Source: Bacteroidota bacterium
GTDB taxonomy: Bacteria; Bacteroidota; Bacteroidia; Flavobacteriales; Weeksellaceae
Reading direction: 5' to 3'
Assembly: GCA_023457935.1 (NCBI GenBank)
Contig: JAEXBA010000012.1
Coordinates: 1-51,042 of the forward strand
DNA length: 51,042 bases
Shown here: positions 31,102-39,031 of the stretch, piece after piece
How positions within the stretch are numbered: the stretch's first letter is position 1
Layout: each line of letters starts with the position of its first letter
The notes under the pieces: generated by a model
What the model was told of the DNA's origin: nothing
The model's database searches: none
The model's input: only the letters and a program-made list of their open reading frames with translations
Position numbers and translations under genes: made by a program

Positions 31102-33279
31102 ATGCAAAAAAAATTTACAATTGATGCACGTGCACTTATTCATTTAGGAAGAGAAAGTATTAAGAATCATACTACAGCCTTAATTGAATTGGTTAAAAAT
31201 TCTTACGATGCAGACGCCAATATAGTAGAAGTTGAAATTTTTAATAATGCTGATAATAGATTTATTAGAATTGCAGATGATGGTGATGGAATGACCGAAG
31301 ATGATATTGATAAAAAATGGTTAAGAATTGGCTTTTCTCATAAAAAAACTGAAAAGTCAACTAGCAAAAAAAACAGACGAAAGACAGGGGAGAAAGGTAT
31401 AGGACGACTATCGGCAGATAGATTAGGTGAAATATTAGAAATCAAAACTAAAACTAATGATACAGATATTTATGGTTTAAAAATTGATTGGGAGAGCTTT
31501 AATCAAGATGGATTAGAAATCTCCGAAATTCCTATTGATGTCTTGGGTAGTCCAACTATTACATTGCCAGTTTATAAGAAACAGGAAACTGGTACCGAAA
31601 TGCTCATTTATAAATTGAGAGAGAATTGGACACAGGAAAATATTGAGAATTTATATAATGAGTTATCTATTTTAACATCGCCTTTTGCAGAGGTCGAAGA
31701 CTTTGAAATATATCTTACAAATGATGTAGCTTTAGAATTTAATGGAAAAATTAAGCCACCTGATGAAGTTAGGCCGGAAATTGAAATTGAATTAGATTAT
31801 GACGGGAAATCTTATGACTTAATATATTCGATTAAAGACAGATTCAGTGAATCTGAATTTGTCGATGTTATTAGTTGGCAAAATCTAATGCAAAAAGTTA
31901 TAGACCCATTTAATTATGCTTTCACAGATAAATTACTGTGTGGACCTGTTAAAATTAAATTGTTACTCTATCCAAGAACTAAGGCATTGGCTGAAGGTAC
32001 CGATTTTACTCTTACCGAGTTGAGGGAGTATGTAAATAAAAATGTAGGCGTAAAAATTTACCGAGATAATATTAGTGTAAAACCATATGGTTATTCTAGT
32101 GCACATTATGGTGGAGATTGGCTTGGTATTGCCGAGAGACATTCAAGAAATCCTGCCGGGCTAGATAGAGAAGATTATCGTGTTATAGCTAATCAACTTG
32201 TGGGAGCTATTTTTATCGGAAGAGATGAGAACTCAGCATTAACTGATAGTGCTTCGAGAGAAGGTTTGGTAGAAAATGATGCATTTTATGATTTGCGAGC
32301 ATTAACTTTAGGTGCTCTGTCTCTTTTAGAAAACAGAAGACATAAAATTTATAAAGAGCAAAAAGGTAAAGTGTCAGCAAAAACACCGTCGGAGAAATCA
32401 GATCAGTTTAAGAACGAATTAGATACAATAAAAAAGGAGGTAGATACAATAAAAAGTAATGAGAATGTTCCTGATGAGATTAAAGAAGCGTTTGGGAATA
32501 TTGAAAGGTTTATTGATTTATCACAAGAAACTTCAGAAACTCTTGTAGAAGTACTTAGTCATAACAGAGTGCTTTCTGGCCTAGCTACTTTAGGAATTGC
32601 ATCGGCAGTATTTGCACACGAGACTCAAACAGCAATTACAGAATTTAATAGTGCTGCAATAGTTGCAAGAGATTATTTGGAATTTCCTGATGAAATGGAA
32701 ACTGTTAAATCTGAACTTTCGAAAGCTATAAATTATGGTGAACAGGTTTCAAGTTGGGGAGCATTTGCTCTAACTCGTGTACAAACGGAAAAACGTAAAA
32801 AAGAAACAAAACCAATTAACAATATAATTGAAAGAATCACCAAGGATCTTAAAAAAGTTTTTGAGGCTGTTGGAATTGTTGTTAATAAAGATATTATTGA
32901 AATTAAGGCAAAAGTATTCCCAATGGATATAGAGTCTATACTCCTGAATATCTTAACAAATGCTTATACAGCTTGTTTGCAAAATACAGCTGATAATAGA
33001 GTAATTTCGATTACTCTCAAAAAAGAATCAAGAAGTGATATTGATGGATTTTTTATTAAAATTTCCAATTCTGGACCTCCAATTGACGAAAGTTTATTAG
33101 ATTGGATATGGAAACCACTCAATACTTTGAAAAAAGATTCAACAGGAAAAGAAATAGGAACAGGTTTAGGACTTTTTATAGTGAGATCAACAATAGATTC
33201 TCTGAAGGGGAATTGTCAGGTAAACAACAATTCAGAAACAGGAATGGTAGATTTTAATTTTTGGATTCCATTAAAATAA
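31102..33279 (+). CDS. Double-GHKL protein: Hsp90/MORC-like ATPase fused to histidine-kinase core
   Basis: 725 aa, no membrane segment. The N-terminal GHKL ATPase has ALIELVKNSYDAD (26-38; Glu29, Asn33), ADDGDGM (58-64) and TGEKGIGRL (95-103), as in Hsp90, MutL and MORC-type proteins. The middle (about 200-400) resembles their transducer part (a fold-level guess). A charged coiled-coil (about 430-490) leads to a DHp-like helix with LGIASAVFAHETQ (candidate phospho-acceptor His506), then a second ATPase domain with LNILTNAYTACL (N box, Asn620), ISNSGPPID and IGTGLGLFIV (685-693). The next gene encodes a receiver protein, so the C-terminal half probably works as a kinase. Codon use is very AT-rich. 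Confidence 0.85.
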   Translation: MQKKFTIDARALIHLGRESIKNHTTALIELVKNSYDADANIVEVEIFNNADNRFIRIADDGDGMTEDDIDKKWLRIGFSHKKTEKSTSKKNRRKTGEKGIGRLSADRLGEILEIKTKTNDTDIYGLKIDWESFNQDGLEISEIPIDVLGSPTITLPVYKKQETGTEMLIYKLRENWTQENIENLYNELSILTSPFAEVEDFEIYLTNDVALEFNGKIKPPDEVRPEIEIELDYDGKSYDLIYSIKDRFSESEFVDVISWQNLMQKVIDPFNYAFTDKLLCGPVKIKLLLYPRTKALAEGTDFTLTELREYVNKNVGVKIYRDNISVKPYGYSSAHYGGDWLGIAERHSRNPAGLDREDYRVIANQLVGAIFIGRDENSALTDSASREGLVENDAFYDLRALTLGALSLLENRRHKIYKEQKGKVSAKTPSEKSDQFKNELDTIKKEVDTIKSNENVPDEIKEAFGNIERFIDLSQETSETLVEVLSHNRVLSGLATLGIASAVFAHETQTAITEFNSAAIVARDYLEFPDEMETVKSELSKAINYGEQVSSWGAFALTRVQTEKRKKETKPINNIIERITKDLKKVFEAVGIVVNKDIIEIKAKVFPMDIESILLNILTNAYTACLQNTADNRVISITLKKESRSDIDGFFIKISNSGPPIDESLLDWIWKPLNTLKKDSTGKEIGTGLGLFIVRSTIDSLKGNCQVNNNSETGMVDFNFWIPLK

Positions 33280-33284
33280 TAAAT

Positions 33285-33962
33285 ATGGCAGGAATTTGCA
33301 TAATAGATGATCGTGTAGATATAAGAGGGACTCTTGAAAATAAAATTCGTTTTGTACTAAAAAAGAAGCAGCTTGATTGGACTATTATTAGCCAGGATCC
33401 GTTTCTTGATAAAGCAGAATATCTAAATTTTATAAATGAAACTGATATTGGAGTTTTGATTTTAGATGAAAGGCTTCACGAATCTGGCACAAGCCAACAA
33501 AGTGTAAATTATAATGGAAGTGATTTAGTTATATTTTTAAGGCAATATTTAAAAAATTTTCCTATTTATTCTATAACTAGTTATCACGAAGATGATGAAT
33601 TGGAAAATCAATTTAGCCAATTTGATGAAATTATTGCTAGAGAAGCTTTTTACTCAAAAGCGGAAGAATATGTAGAACGATTTGTTAGGGCTGGACAGCG
33701 CTTCTTGGATGATCACAGTGCACAATTGCTTAAATTATCGGAATTATCGGAACTAATTGCTAAAGGAACTGCAACAGAAGACAACTTAAAGGAATTGAGA
33801 ATTGTTCAGGAAAGTTTGAATATTCCTTTTAGTGATTATGGTTATCCACATAAAGAATCTTGGTTGCAGAATTATGAAAAAAACATTTTAGATTTAGCAA
33901 CACTTAGTGATGAAATTGAAAACTTCTTAAAAGATAAAGGTGATGTGGAAAAGAATTCCTAA
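33285..33962 (+). CDS. Receiver-domain protein paired with the GHKL kinase
   Basis: 225 aa from ATG 33285, 5 nt after the kinase stop. It starts like a response regulator: ICIIDDRVD (Asp8/Asp9, the Mg site), predicted phospho-acceptor Asp61 in VLILDERL, Thr98 in YSITSY and a Lys near 119 (EAFYSKAEE). The receiver loop between strand 3 and helix 3 is longer than usual (HESGTSQQSVNYNGSD). The C-terminal ~100 residues are helical and not a recognisable DNA-binding domain. I infer that it transmits a phosphorylation signal to the nuclease or methylase proteins encoded next. It overlaps the HNH gene by 20 nt. Confidence 0.78.
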   Translation: MAGICIIDDRVDIRGTLENKIRFVLKKKQLDWTIISQDPFLDKAEYLNFINETDIGVLILDERLHESGTSQQSVNYNGSDLVIFLRQYLKNFPIYSITSYHEDDELENQFSQFDEIIAREAFYSKAEEYVERFVRAGQRFLDDHSAQLLKLSELSELIAKGTATEDNLKELRIVQESLNIPFSDYGYPHKESWLQNYEKNILDLATLSDEIENFLKDKGDVEKNS

Positions 33963-34587
33963 AGAAGTTTCAATTGCTCCAACTTCGGGTATGTATTCTG
34001 ATTGGAAACCCGATTTATCTGTAGAAGGTTACCATCAATGTGTGTATTGTTTTATTGGCGAGCCTCATTTTGGAGGTATCAGAAATTTTCACGTTGAACA
34101 TTATAGACCCAAAAAGAAATTTGTAGATCTCACAAATGATTATAAAAATCTTTTTTATGCTTGCTCTATCTGCAATACATTTAAATCTGAAGATTGGCCA
34201 AATGAACCTAATACAGATTACAACATTGCATTTTATCCTAATCCATCTTTAGTAGATTATGGGGAAATATTTCAAATTAATACAACTACATTTTATGTAG
34301 AAGGTAAAAATTTCACTGCAAAATATTTAGTAAACAAACTATTTTTGAATAGAAGACAGTTAGTTGTTTATAGAAAGGTTAATTTTGCTGACGATAAATA
34401 TAAATTAGAAATTGAACGGGTAAAAAAAATTAAAGAGACGCTTTTTCAAAAGATTTCTGCAACAGATAATATTCAGGAATGTGTGGATTATCTGAGAAAA
34501 TATGAATTAATTTTAAATAATCTTGAAGAAACTTATAGAAAAAAAGATTCTACGATGCCTTATACCCGTGCTGATATAACAAGATAG
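33943..34587 (+). CDS. HNH endonuclease (PtuB/retron-associated-like)
   Basis: 214 aa from ATG 33943 (GTG 33940 is also possible). The HNH core is clear: a zinc pair C33xxC36 (HQCVYC), FHVEHYRPKKKF with the catalytic-type His53, NL at 69-70, and a second zinc pair C74xxC77-N (CSICNTFK). The 'HVEHYRPK...N.FYACSICN..K' arrangement resembles HNH proteins of Septu PtuB and retron-type defence systems. The C-terminal half is helical and charged. It overlaps the receiver gene by 20 nt and its TAG shares one base with the methylase start, so tight co-translation is expected. Confidence 0.85.
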   Translation: MWKRIPKEVSIAPTSGMYSDWKPDLSVEGYHQCVYCFIGEPHFGGIRNFHVEHYRPKKKFVDLTNDYKNLFYACSICNTFKSEDWPNEPNTDYNIAFYPNPSLVDYGEIFQINTTTFYVEGKNFTAKYLVNKLFLNRRQLVVYRKVNFADDKYKLEIERVKKIKETLFQKISATDNIQECVDYLRKYELILNNLEETYRKKDSTMPYTRADITR

Positions 34588-36155
34588 TGAGTAATAAAAA
34601 ACAAACAGGATCCTATTATACACCTCCATACTTAGCCAAATTTATAACTATAAGAGTAATCGAAAGTTTACAATCCGAGAAGTTAGAAATATTAGAGCCT
34701 AGCGTGGGGGACGGTTCATTCATCTCTGCACTGGCAGATTTTTTTGATAAAAAAATATCGTTAACTGCATTAGATATTAATAATGAAGAGTTAAAGAAAG
34801 CGGCTATAAAGTGGAAGAATACAAAAGGTTTTTTTAATTTAAATTTTTTAGATTTTACAACTGAAAAAAGGTTCTCCGCTGTTCTGGGTAATCCTCCTTA
34901 TATAAAAAAGAAATTATTACAAGAAGAAGATTTATTAAAAATAAAAGAGATACATCTACAAGAAAGGTTATCTGAAAACTCGGTTAATAATATTTGGACT
35001 TCTTTTATATTAAAATCTTGCAATCTGTTAAAAAGAGATGGTATTATCGCTTTTGTTCTACCATCAGAGTTATTACAGGTCAAGTATGCAAAAGAAATTC
35101 GTGAGTATTTAATAAATAAATTTGACAGAATTGAAATTTTCACATTCAATGATTTAATGTTCGAATGTAAAGGTCAGGATACTATTGTACTCATTGGATA
35201 TTTATCACATAATGAGAGAGGACAGTTTTTCACAAATATTGAATCTCAAGGTCAATTAATAAATAATGATTTTATTCTTCAGAGAAATGAACTTTTAGTT
35301 GAGAATGATACAAAATGGTCTCACCATTTTTTAAATGAAGAAGAATTAGATTTTTTATTAGAATTAAAACAGAGATTAAATCCAATTGTTTATTATGCTG
35401 ATTCTAAGCCGGGTATCGTAACAGCTGCAAATAATTTCTTTATTATTGATGAAGAAACTGAAATCAGATATAATTTACATCAATATACTCATCCAATAAT
35501 TCAAAGAGGTTTATTTGTTAATGGAAGTGTAACTTTTGATAATGATGATTATGAAAATCTTACATTAAAGAAGCTTCCGAATAAATTTCTTTTAATTGAT
35601 AATTATGATGATGTAACAGAAGATTTACAGTCTTACTTAAATACTGGTGAACAACTCAATATTCACAAAAGATATAAATGTTCTATAAGAAATAAATGGT
35701 TTGTTGTCCCAAATGTATCTACAGTTCCCGAAGCTTTCTTTTTTAAACGTGCGCATCTTTACCCTAAATTGTTAAAGAATAATGCAAACGTTTATGTGAC
35801 AGATTCAGCTTATAAAATAGAAATGAAGAATGATTTCAATGTAAATAGTTTTATTTTCTCCTTTTATAATTCATTAACATTGTTATTTGCAGAATTGGAG
35901 GGTCGCTATTATGGAGGTGGAGTTTTAGAACTAATTCCCAGTGAATTTAAAAAGCTGCCTATACCCTATACAGAAATTTCTGAAAATGATTTTGAGAGAT
36001 TTGTTGAAAATTTTGAAAATAAAACTTCAATAGAAGACATTTTAAATAGATATAATTTTCAAATATTAAATAGTACTTTAGGTTTAAATCCAGAAGAAAT
36101 TGAAAGAATAGAGGCTATTAGATTAAAATTAGTTAATAAAAGAACACGAAAATAA
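34587..36155 (+). CDS. N6-adenine DNA methyltransferase, Eco57I-like
   Basis: 522 aa from GTG 34587. The N-terminal GSYYTPPYLAKFI leads to SAM-binding motif I LEPSVGDGSF (36-45) and the catalytic NPPY (102-105). The C-terminal half (about 250-500) looks like a target-recognition region (ending in EGRYYGGGVLELIPSEFKKLPIP), as in type IIG and Eco57I-family enzymes. No PD-(D/E)xK nuclease domain is fused to the N-terminus, so cleavage would depend on the HNH partner. It probably marks self DNA for the operon's restriction activity. Confidence 0.88.
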   Translation: MSNKKQTGSYYTPPYLAKFITIRVIESLQSEKLEILEPSVGDGSFISALADFFDKKISLTALDINNEELKKAAIKWKNTKGFFNLNFLDFTTEKRFSAVLGNPPYIKKKLLQEEDLLKIKEIHLQERLSENSVNNIWTSFILKSCNLLKRDGIIAFVLPSELLQVKYAKEIREYLINKFDRIEIFTFNDLMFECKGQDTIVLIGYLSHNERGQFFTNIESQGQLINNDFILQRNELLVENDTKWSHHFLNEEELDFLLELKQRLNPIVYYADSKPGIVTAANNFFIIDEETEIRYNLHQYTHPIIQRGLFVNGSVTFDNDDYENLTLKKLPNKFLLIDNYDDVTEDLQSYLNTGEQLNIHKRYKCSIRNKWFVVPNVSTVPEAFFFKRAHLYPKLLKNNANVYVTDSAYKIEMKNDFNVNSFIFSFYNSLTLLFAELEGRYYGGGVLELIPSEFKKLPIPYTEISENDFERFVENFENKTSIEDILNRYNFQILNSTLGLNPEEIERIEAIRLKLVNKRTRK

Positions 36156-36788
36156 TTTTTGAATTTAATCATTGTTTGGCTTATAAAAATATCTCAACAA
36201 TTTTTACCACGACTTGCCGCAGCAAGTTACATAATCGAAATTATGGTCAAACTGCCATCGCAACATCGTTGCCCTCCAGTCCGCAGGCTCCCTTACGTGC
36301 AAATCCAACCGCATCATTGCCCATAATTTGAGATTATGTAAAATGCTTTCCTTGCAACGGGCGAAGCCCTTTTGCTCCAACGCCTTCCAGCCGCTCGTGC
36401 AGTTATCATTTACACGTTCAGTCCTCCAATCAAAAACCAACAATTCCCCACCAACCCTGCTAAGGATGCAGAAAAATGGTGCAGAAAGTTTCGGGATTGA
36501 GCCAGTTCCTACAGCCACTGTATTGCTTTTTTTCAGCGGAAAAGTTTAGTGGCAAGGTCGCTTTCGTCGCCGCGCACAGTAGTATTCCATACTGAAGAAA
36601 ATTGCTTTCGCATCCCCTATATTTTCACCACACACCAAAAACACTTGAGTTTCATAGTCAAAGGTTTGTAGTGTGTTTGTGGCGCGTGCTGAAAATTCCC
36701 AAGCAAAGCATTTTCTTTCAGCATTCCATACCACTGTCTTTGCAGCCGCTTTTTCGGGCAATTATCCAAATTAAGATTTTCGGTGGGA

Positions 36789-36800
36789 GAGCCTGTCGAA
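36789..36800 (+). repeat. GAGCCTGTCGAA repeat in hairpin
   Basis: GAGCCTGTCGAA enclosed by GGTGGG (36782-36787) and CCCACC (36802-36807). Confidence 0.6.
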
Positions 36801-37075
36801 CCCCACCATTTTTCTGCGGCGTGTTTACCTCGTTTTGCCAAAGCTTTCCCAAATGGTTTTTTTATATGCACGGACAAGCCGTCCATACAAAAACACCATC
36901 GCGCACAGGAGCATTTTTCTGTTCTAAGTCTTCACAGAAAAATGCACCTGTCTTTTCCATTCCTTTCCTCTGCTTTTGAGTGCAGTCATAGTTGAAAATT
37001 TTGGCATTCTATAGAAGATTTTTTCCCACCGCCTCCCAAGTTCCTCCAGTATATAGCCGTCAGGCACCGTCCGAA

Positions 37076-37094
37076 CCCTGAGCCTGTCGAAGGG
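37076..37094 (+). repeat. CCCTGAGCCTGTCGAAGGG repeat
   Basis: A short palindromic repeat (stem CCCT/AGGG) of the same family as 29845-29864. I know this word as a dispersed repeat in many bacterial genomes. Confidence 0.7.
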
Positions 37095-37502
37095 CCTGCC
37101 GTCTATACACTTCCGTCACCGCGCACACCAGTATGTCGCCCCTCCAAGTATTCGGTGCGTCATACAGGTGTCTTTTCCATTTCTTCCCACCGCTTTGAGT
37201 GTGTGCATAATAAGCAATTATCAGCCAAAATCGAAATTCCCAAAGTCCATTATCGGACGATTTCGGATAAGAAAAAAAAATAAAAAAGAAAGTAAATTTC
37301 TGTTGTCAGGAAAAATGCGCTGACAATATCAAGCCCTAAAGGGTTTTTTGAAAAAAAGATAGCCGTGAAAAATAGTACGTCCATCTTTTTTGCAAAAAAA
37401 TATTGCATCGCATTTTCCTTCCACGAGGGTGGAGCACTTTCTTTTTTTCTTTTTTTTCTTTTAGTTAATATTTCGCGGAGCAAAATTTTTTAAACCAAAA
37501 TT

Positions 37503-37928
37503 ATGCTCGCACACAAAGTACGGACGTACTCAGTCCACAGTCCAGCCCCGAAAACGGCTCTTTACATCCTTTCAAGAGGAAGAAATGCAGGAAAACCAAT
37601 GCTTGAACCCTGCCCGAACTGCCACATCATTTACGTTACCATTCCGGAGGAACTTGAAACCTACTATTGGACGTTTTACGCCTTTTGGAAACATGGCTTT
37701 TTTCATCCACACCTTTGCGGATCTGTAATCGAAATGCTTCGCTTATGCGACCTGAAAACCCTGATGAGGAATTTCATTCAGCCCGCCTTTGAAAAGTCCT
37801 GCAAAACGCCCGAAATGGTCAAAAAAATCAAGGCAACTTGGGAGCTGGAGCAGAAAATGCAGGAGCAGGCAAAAGCCTTGCAGGAACTCCGCCACTCATT
37901 AGTCCGCAGGTACTACCTTTCAGTTTAA
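37503..37928 (+). CDS. Conserved-looking hypothetical protein with CPNC motif
   Basis: 141 aa. It contains PMLEPCPNCHIIYVTIP (about 32-48), EELETYYWTFYAFWKHGFFHPHLCGSVIEMLRL (about 49-81) and a charged C-terminal helix (KKIKATWELEQKMQEQAKALQELRHS) likely to form a coiled coil. The two Cys of CPNC plus the later HLC Cys could bind a metal. No signal peptide. I do not recognise a family with certainty. A perfect UUCG terminator follows. It stands alone between the non-coding array and a small basic gene. Confidence 0.7.
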   Translation: MLAHKVRTYSVHSPAPKTALYILSRGRNAGKPMLEPCPNCHIIYVTIPEELETYYWTFYAFWKHGFFHPHLCGSVIEMLRLCDLKTLMRNFIQPAFEKSCKTPEMVKKIKATWELEQKMQEQAKALQELRHSLVRRYYLSV

Positions 37929-37933
37929 TTTCA

Positions 37934-37957
37934 AAAAACTTCCTTCGGGAAGTTTTT
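37934..37957. terminator. Terminator with UUCG tetraloop
   Basis: AAAAACTTCC - TTCG - GGAAGTTTTT, perfect 10-bp stem. Confidence 0.9.
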
Positions 37958-37975
37958 GGTTTCCAGCATTTTGAT

Positions 37976-37983
37976 TAAATTTG
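37976..37983 (+). promoter_or_regulatory. Putative promoter of the 41-aa gene
   Basis: TAAATTTG fits TAnnTTTG, 30 nt before the ATG; TTTG lies 17 nt upstream (37955-37958). Confidence 0.5.
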
Positions 37984-38013
37984 ATGATAAGAAACAACAT
38001 AAATTTTGAAATT

Positions 38014-38139
38014 ATGGCACTTAAACCAGGACCTAAAAGAATTGCCGATTCAACAGGAAAACCCGACAGACGGCAGAGAGACAACAAACAAACACCAGGG
38101 AATACACCATCACTGAAGCCACCAAAACCTAAAAAGTAA
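38014..38139 (+). CDS. 41-aa basic, proline-rich small protein
   Basis: The frame reads MALKPGPKRIADSTGKPDRR, then QRDNKQTPGNTPSLKPPKPKK and TAA. It has its own consensus promoter upstream and its own strong terminator 20 nt after the stop, which is the main reason to accept it. It is rich in Lys, Pro, Asp and Arg, and lacks hydrophobic segments, so it is likely disordered and may bind nucleic acid. No family recognised. Confidence 0.6.
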   Translation: MALKPGPKRIADSTGKPDRRQRDNKQTPGNTPSLKPPKPKK

Positions 38140-38158
38140 TTCTTTCAAAAAATCAAAA

Positions 38159-38185
38159 GCCTTCCGAAACCGGAAGGCCTTTTTT
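38159..38185. terminator. Bidirectional terminator
   Basis: GCCTTCCG - AAAC - CGGAAGGC (38159-38178), flanked by As on the left and Ts on the right. It ends the 41-aa gene and the convergent four-gene cassette. Confidence 0.88.
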
Positions 38186-38206
38186 GTTCCCAAGTCACCA
38201 CAACTT

Positions 38207-38398
38207 TTATTTGGAACGAATATTTTTTAGCTTGCAAATCAAAAATTTCACCAACAGTGTTGCCAAAAAGCTTGAAGCGCCGCCAACAGCTGCCAAAATC
38301 ACGGTTTTGATGAGGTCGTCCTGACTGATATTCACAAATATAGTGATTAATGTCCCGAAAGCCGTGCTCGCTTTCGTGGAGTTATCCACAACATTCAT
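38207..38398 (-). CDS. Small membrane protein, holin-like
   Basis: 63 aa. A first hydrophobic stretch (about 12-24, TAFGTLITIFVNI) and a second (about 31-53, TVILAAVGGASSFLATLLVKFLI) end with a basic tail KLKNIRSK. Size, two membrane helices and the charged C-terminus resemble class II holins, but the resemblance is only general. It is the last gene of a minus-strand cassette, 4 nt after the previous small membrane protein gene. Confidence 0.6.
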   Translation of the reverse strand: MNVVDNSTKASTAFGTLITIFVNISQDDLIKTVILAAVGGASSFLATLLVKFLICKLKNIRSK

Positions 38399-38402
38399 AC
38401 AC

Positions 38403-38615
38403 TTACTCGTCCCGATAAACCGCTGCCTGACTTACCGCGCTCGCAATTCCGCCTGCAACGGTCAGATATCCTGCAACCGTAACAACAACCGCAGGAAGCG
38501 ATATTGGAGCCGTAGCAAGCACGCCACTTACAGCCGTGAGAACCAAGCCCACATTTCTCAAAATCTTAAAAAATTTTGGCGTCGGTTCGCGCATTCTTTC
38601 AATTATTTTTCCCAT
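38403..38615 (-). CDS. Second small membrane protein, holin-like
   Basis: 70 aa. A basic N-terminus (GKIIERMREPTPKFFK) is followed by two Gly/Ala/Val-rich membrane helices (about 20-38 and 42-62). It overlaps the DUF5675 gene upstream by 13 nt, so the two are translationally coupled. With the next gene it forms a pair of small membrane proteins, an arrangement common in phage lysis and in bacteriocin-release modules. Confidence 0.6.
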   Translation of the reverse strand: MGKIIERMREPTPKFFKILRNVGLVLTAVSGVLATAPISLPAVVVTVAGYLTVAGGIASAVSQAAVYRDE

Positions 38616-39016
38616 TTCTTTTGTTTTTTAATGGTTAGTTCTATCACAAACCCTTTCTCCAAATAAGGAAACAGGATTTCCTTCAGCTTATCAAAAGCAA
38701 TCCGTGAACGGATTCCTTTGCCTTCTCCCGAAATTTCGCTTACGGGAGCAATACAGCCATTCAATTCTTTCAGTGCATTATTGGCAGGATGAAACAGGAT
38801 GAGGTCTCTATTTTTAACATTAATAATTTCCAAATGCCACTTGAATTTTTGACTGAATCTTTTCCTCACTTTGTAAACTCCTTCCGGAACGCAGGAAACT
38901 TTTCTTTGGTTTTCTTTCCAAGGCAACTCAATAGTATTGCAGACTTTTTTACCATTAAAGAAAAGTTCCCCATTCGTTCCGTTTGGAAAATATTGCCGAA
39001 ATAATTCCAATTTCAT
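38603..39016 (-). CDS. DUF5675 family protein
   Basis: 137 aa. Features recognised: ELFRQYFPNGTNGELFFNGK, CNTIELPWKENQRKVSCVPEG, LILFHPANNALKELNGCIAP and a closing helical region. These match DUF5675, small proteins found in phages and mobile elements of Bacteroidetes, suspected to be lysozyme-like or hydrolase-like; the activity is not proven. Two His/Asn/Cys-containing loops may form an active site. There is no signal peptide, so release would need a holin-like partner, and two candidates follow directly. Confidence 0.78.
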   Translation of the reverse strand: MKLELFRQYFPNGTNGELFFNGKKVCNTIELPWKENQRKVSCVPEGVYKVRKRFSQKFKWHLEIINVKNRDLILFHPANNALKELNGCIAPVSEISGEGKGIRSRIAFDKLKEILFPYLEKGFVIELTIKKQKKWEK

Positions 39017-39031
39017 GATGAAGAAATGAAA

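Larger units (their letters stand above)
36571..37212. repeat. Array of stem-loop units with variable stems between fixed flanks
   Basis: GCGCACA occurs at 36572, 36901 and 37121, and a GCGCGTG variant at 36682. Each is followed by a hairpin of different sequence. In the two best units the flanks GCCGTC (36878/37098), GCGCACA (36901/37121) and TCTTTTCCAT (36951/37171) are exactly 220 nt apart. The stems differ: ACAGG-a-GCATTTTTCTG with CAGAAAAATGC-a-CCTGT in unit 36901, and ACACC-a-GTATG with CATAC-a-GGTGT in unit 37121. The A/A mismatch is kept in both. Confidence 0.7.
36156..37502. other. 1.35-kb region without a convincing gene
   Basis: Between the methylase and the next gene the base composition changes sharply: much more GC-rich than the operon before it, with poly-A/T tracts at its right end (37270-37470). 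Both strands contain short open frames (36204-36518, 36546-36761, 36617-36886 on -), but they overlap, lack start signals and follow repeats. I therefore treat it as non-coding. It contains four hairpins placed after GCGC words, two of them in a 220-bp repeat, plus two copies of a GAGCCTGTCGAA repeat. It could be a structured RNA, an origin or a transfer region. Confidence 0.5.

Noticed and set aside
31102..36155. Retron or Septu system, because of the HNH protein.
   Set aside because: There is no reverse transcriptase or msr/msd region, and the ATPase partner is GHKL-type, not the ABC-type PtuA.
36204..36761. Minus-strand frames of 104 and 71 codons in the gene-poor region.
   Set aside because: They overlap opposite frames of similar length, have no promoter or usable start context and run through the GCGC hairpin units; the region is better explained as structured non-coding DNA. 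Conservation at the protein level could reverse this.
36571..37212. CRISPR array.
   Set aside because: Period 220 bp, few units, hairpins that differ between units and no cas genes; does not fit CRISPR spacing or repeat identity.
37250..37483. 77-codon minus-strand frame rich in Lys and Phe.
   Set aside because: It results from poly-A/T tracts; there is no family signal and composition is extreme.
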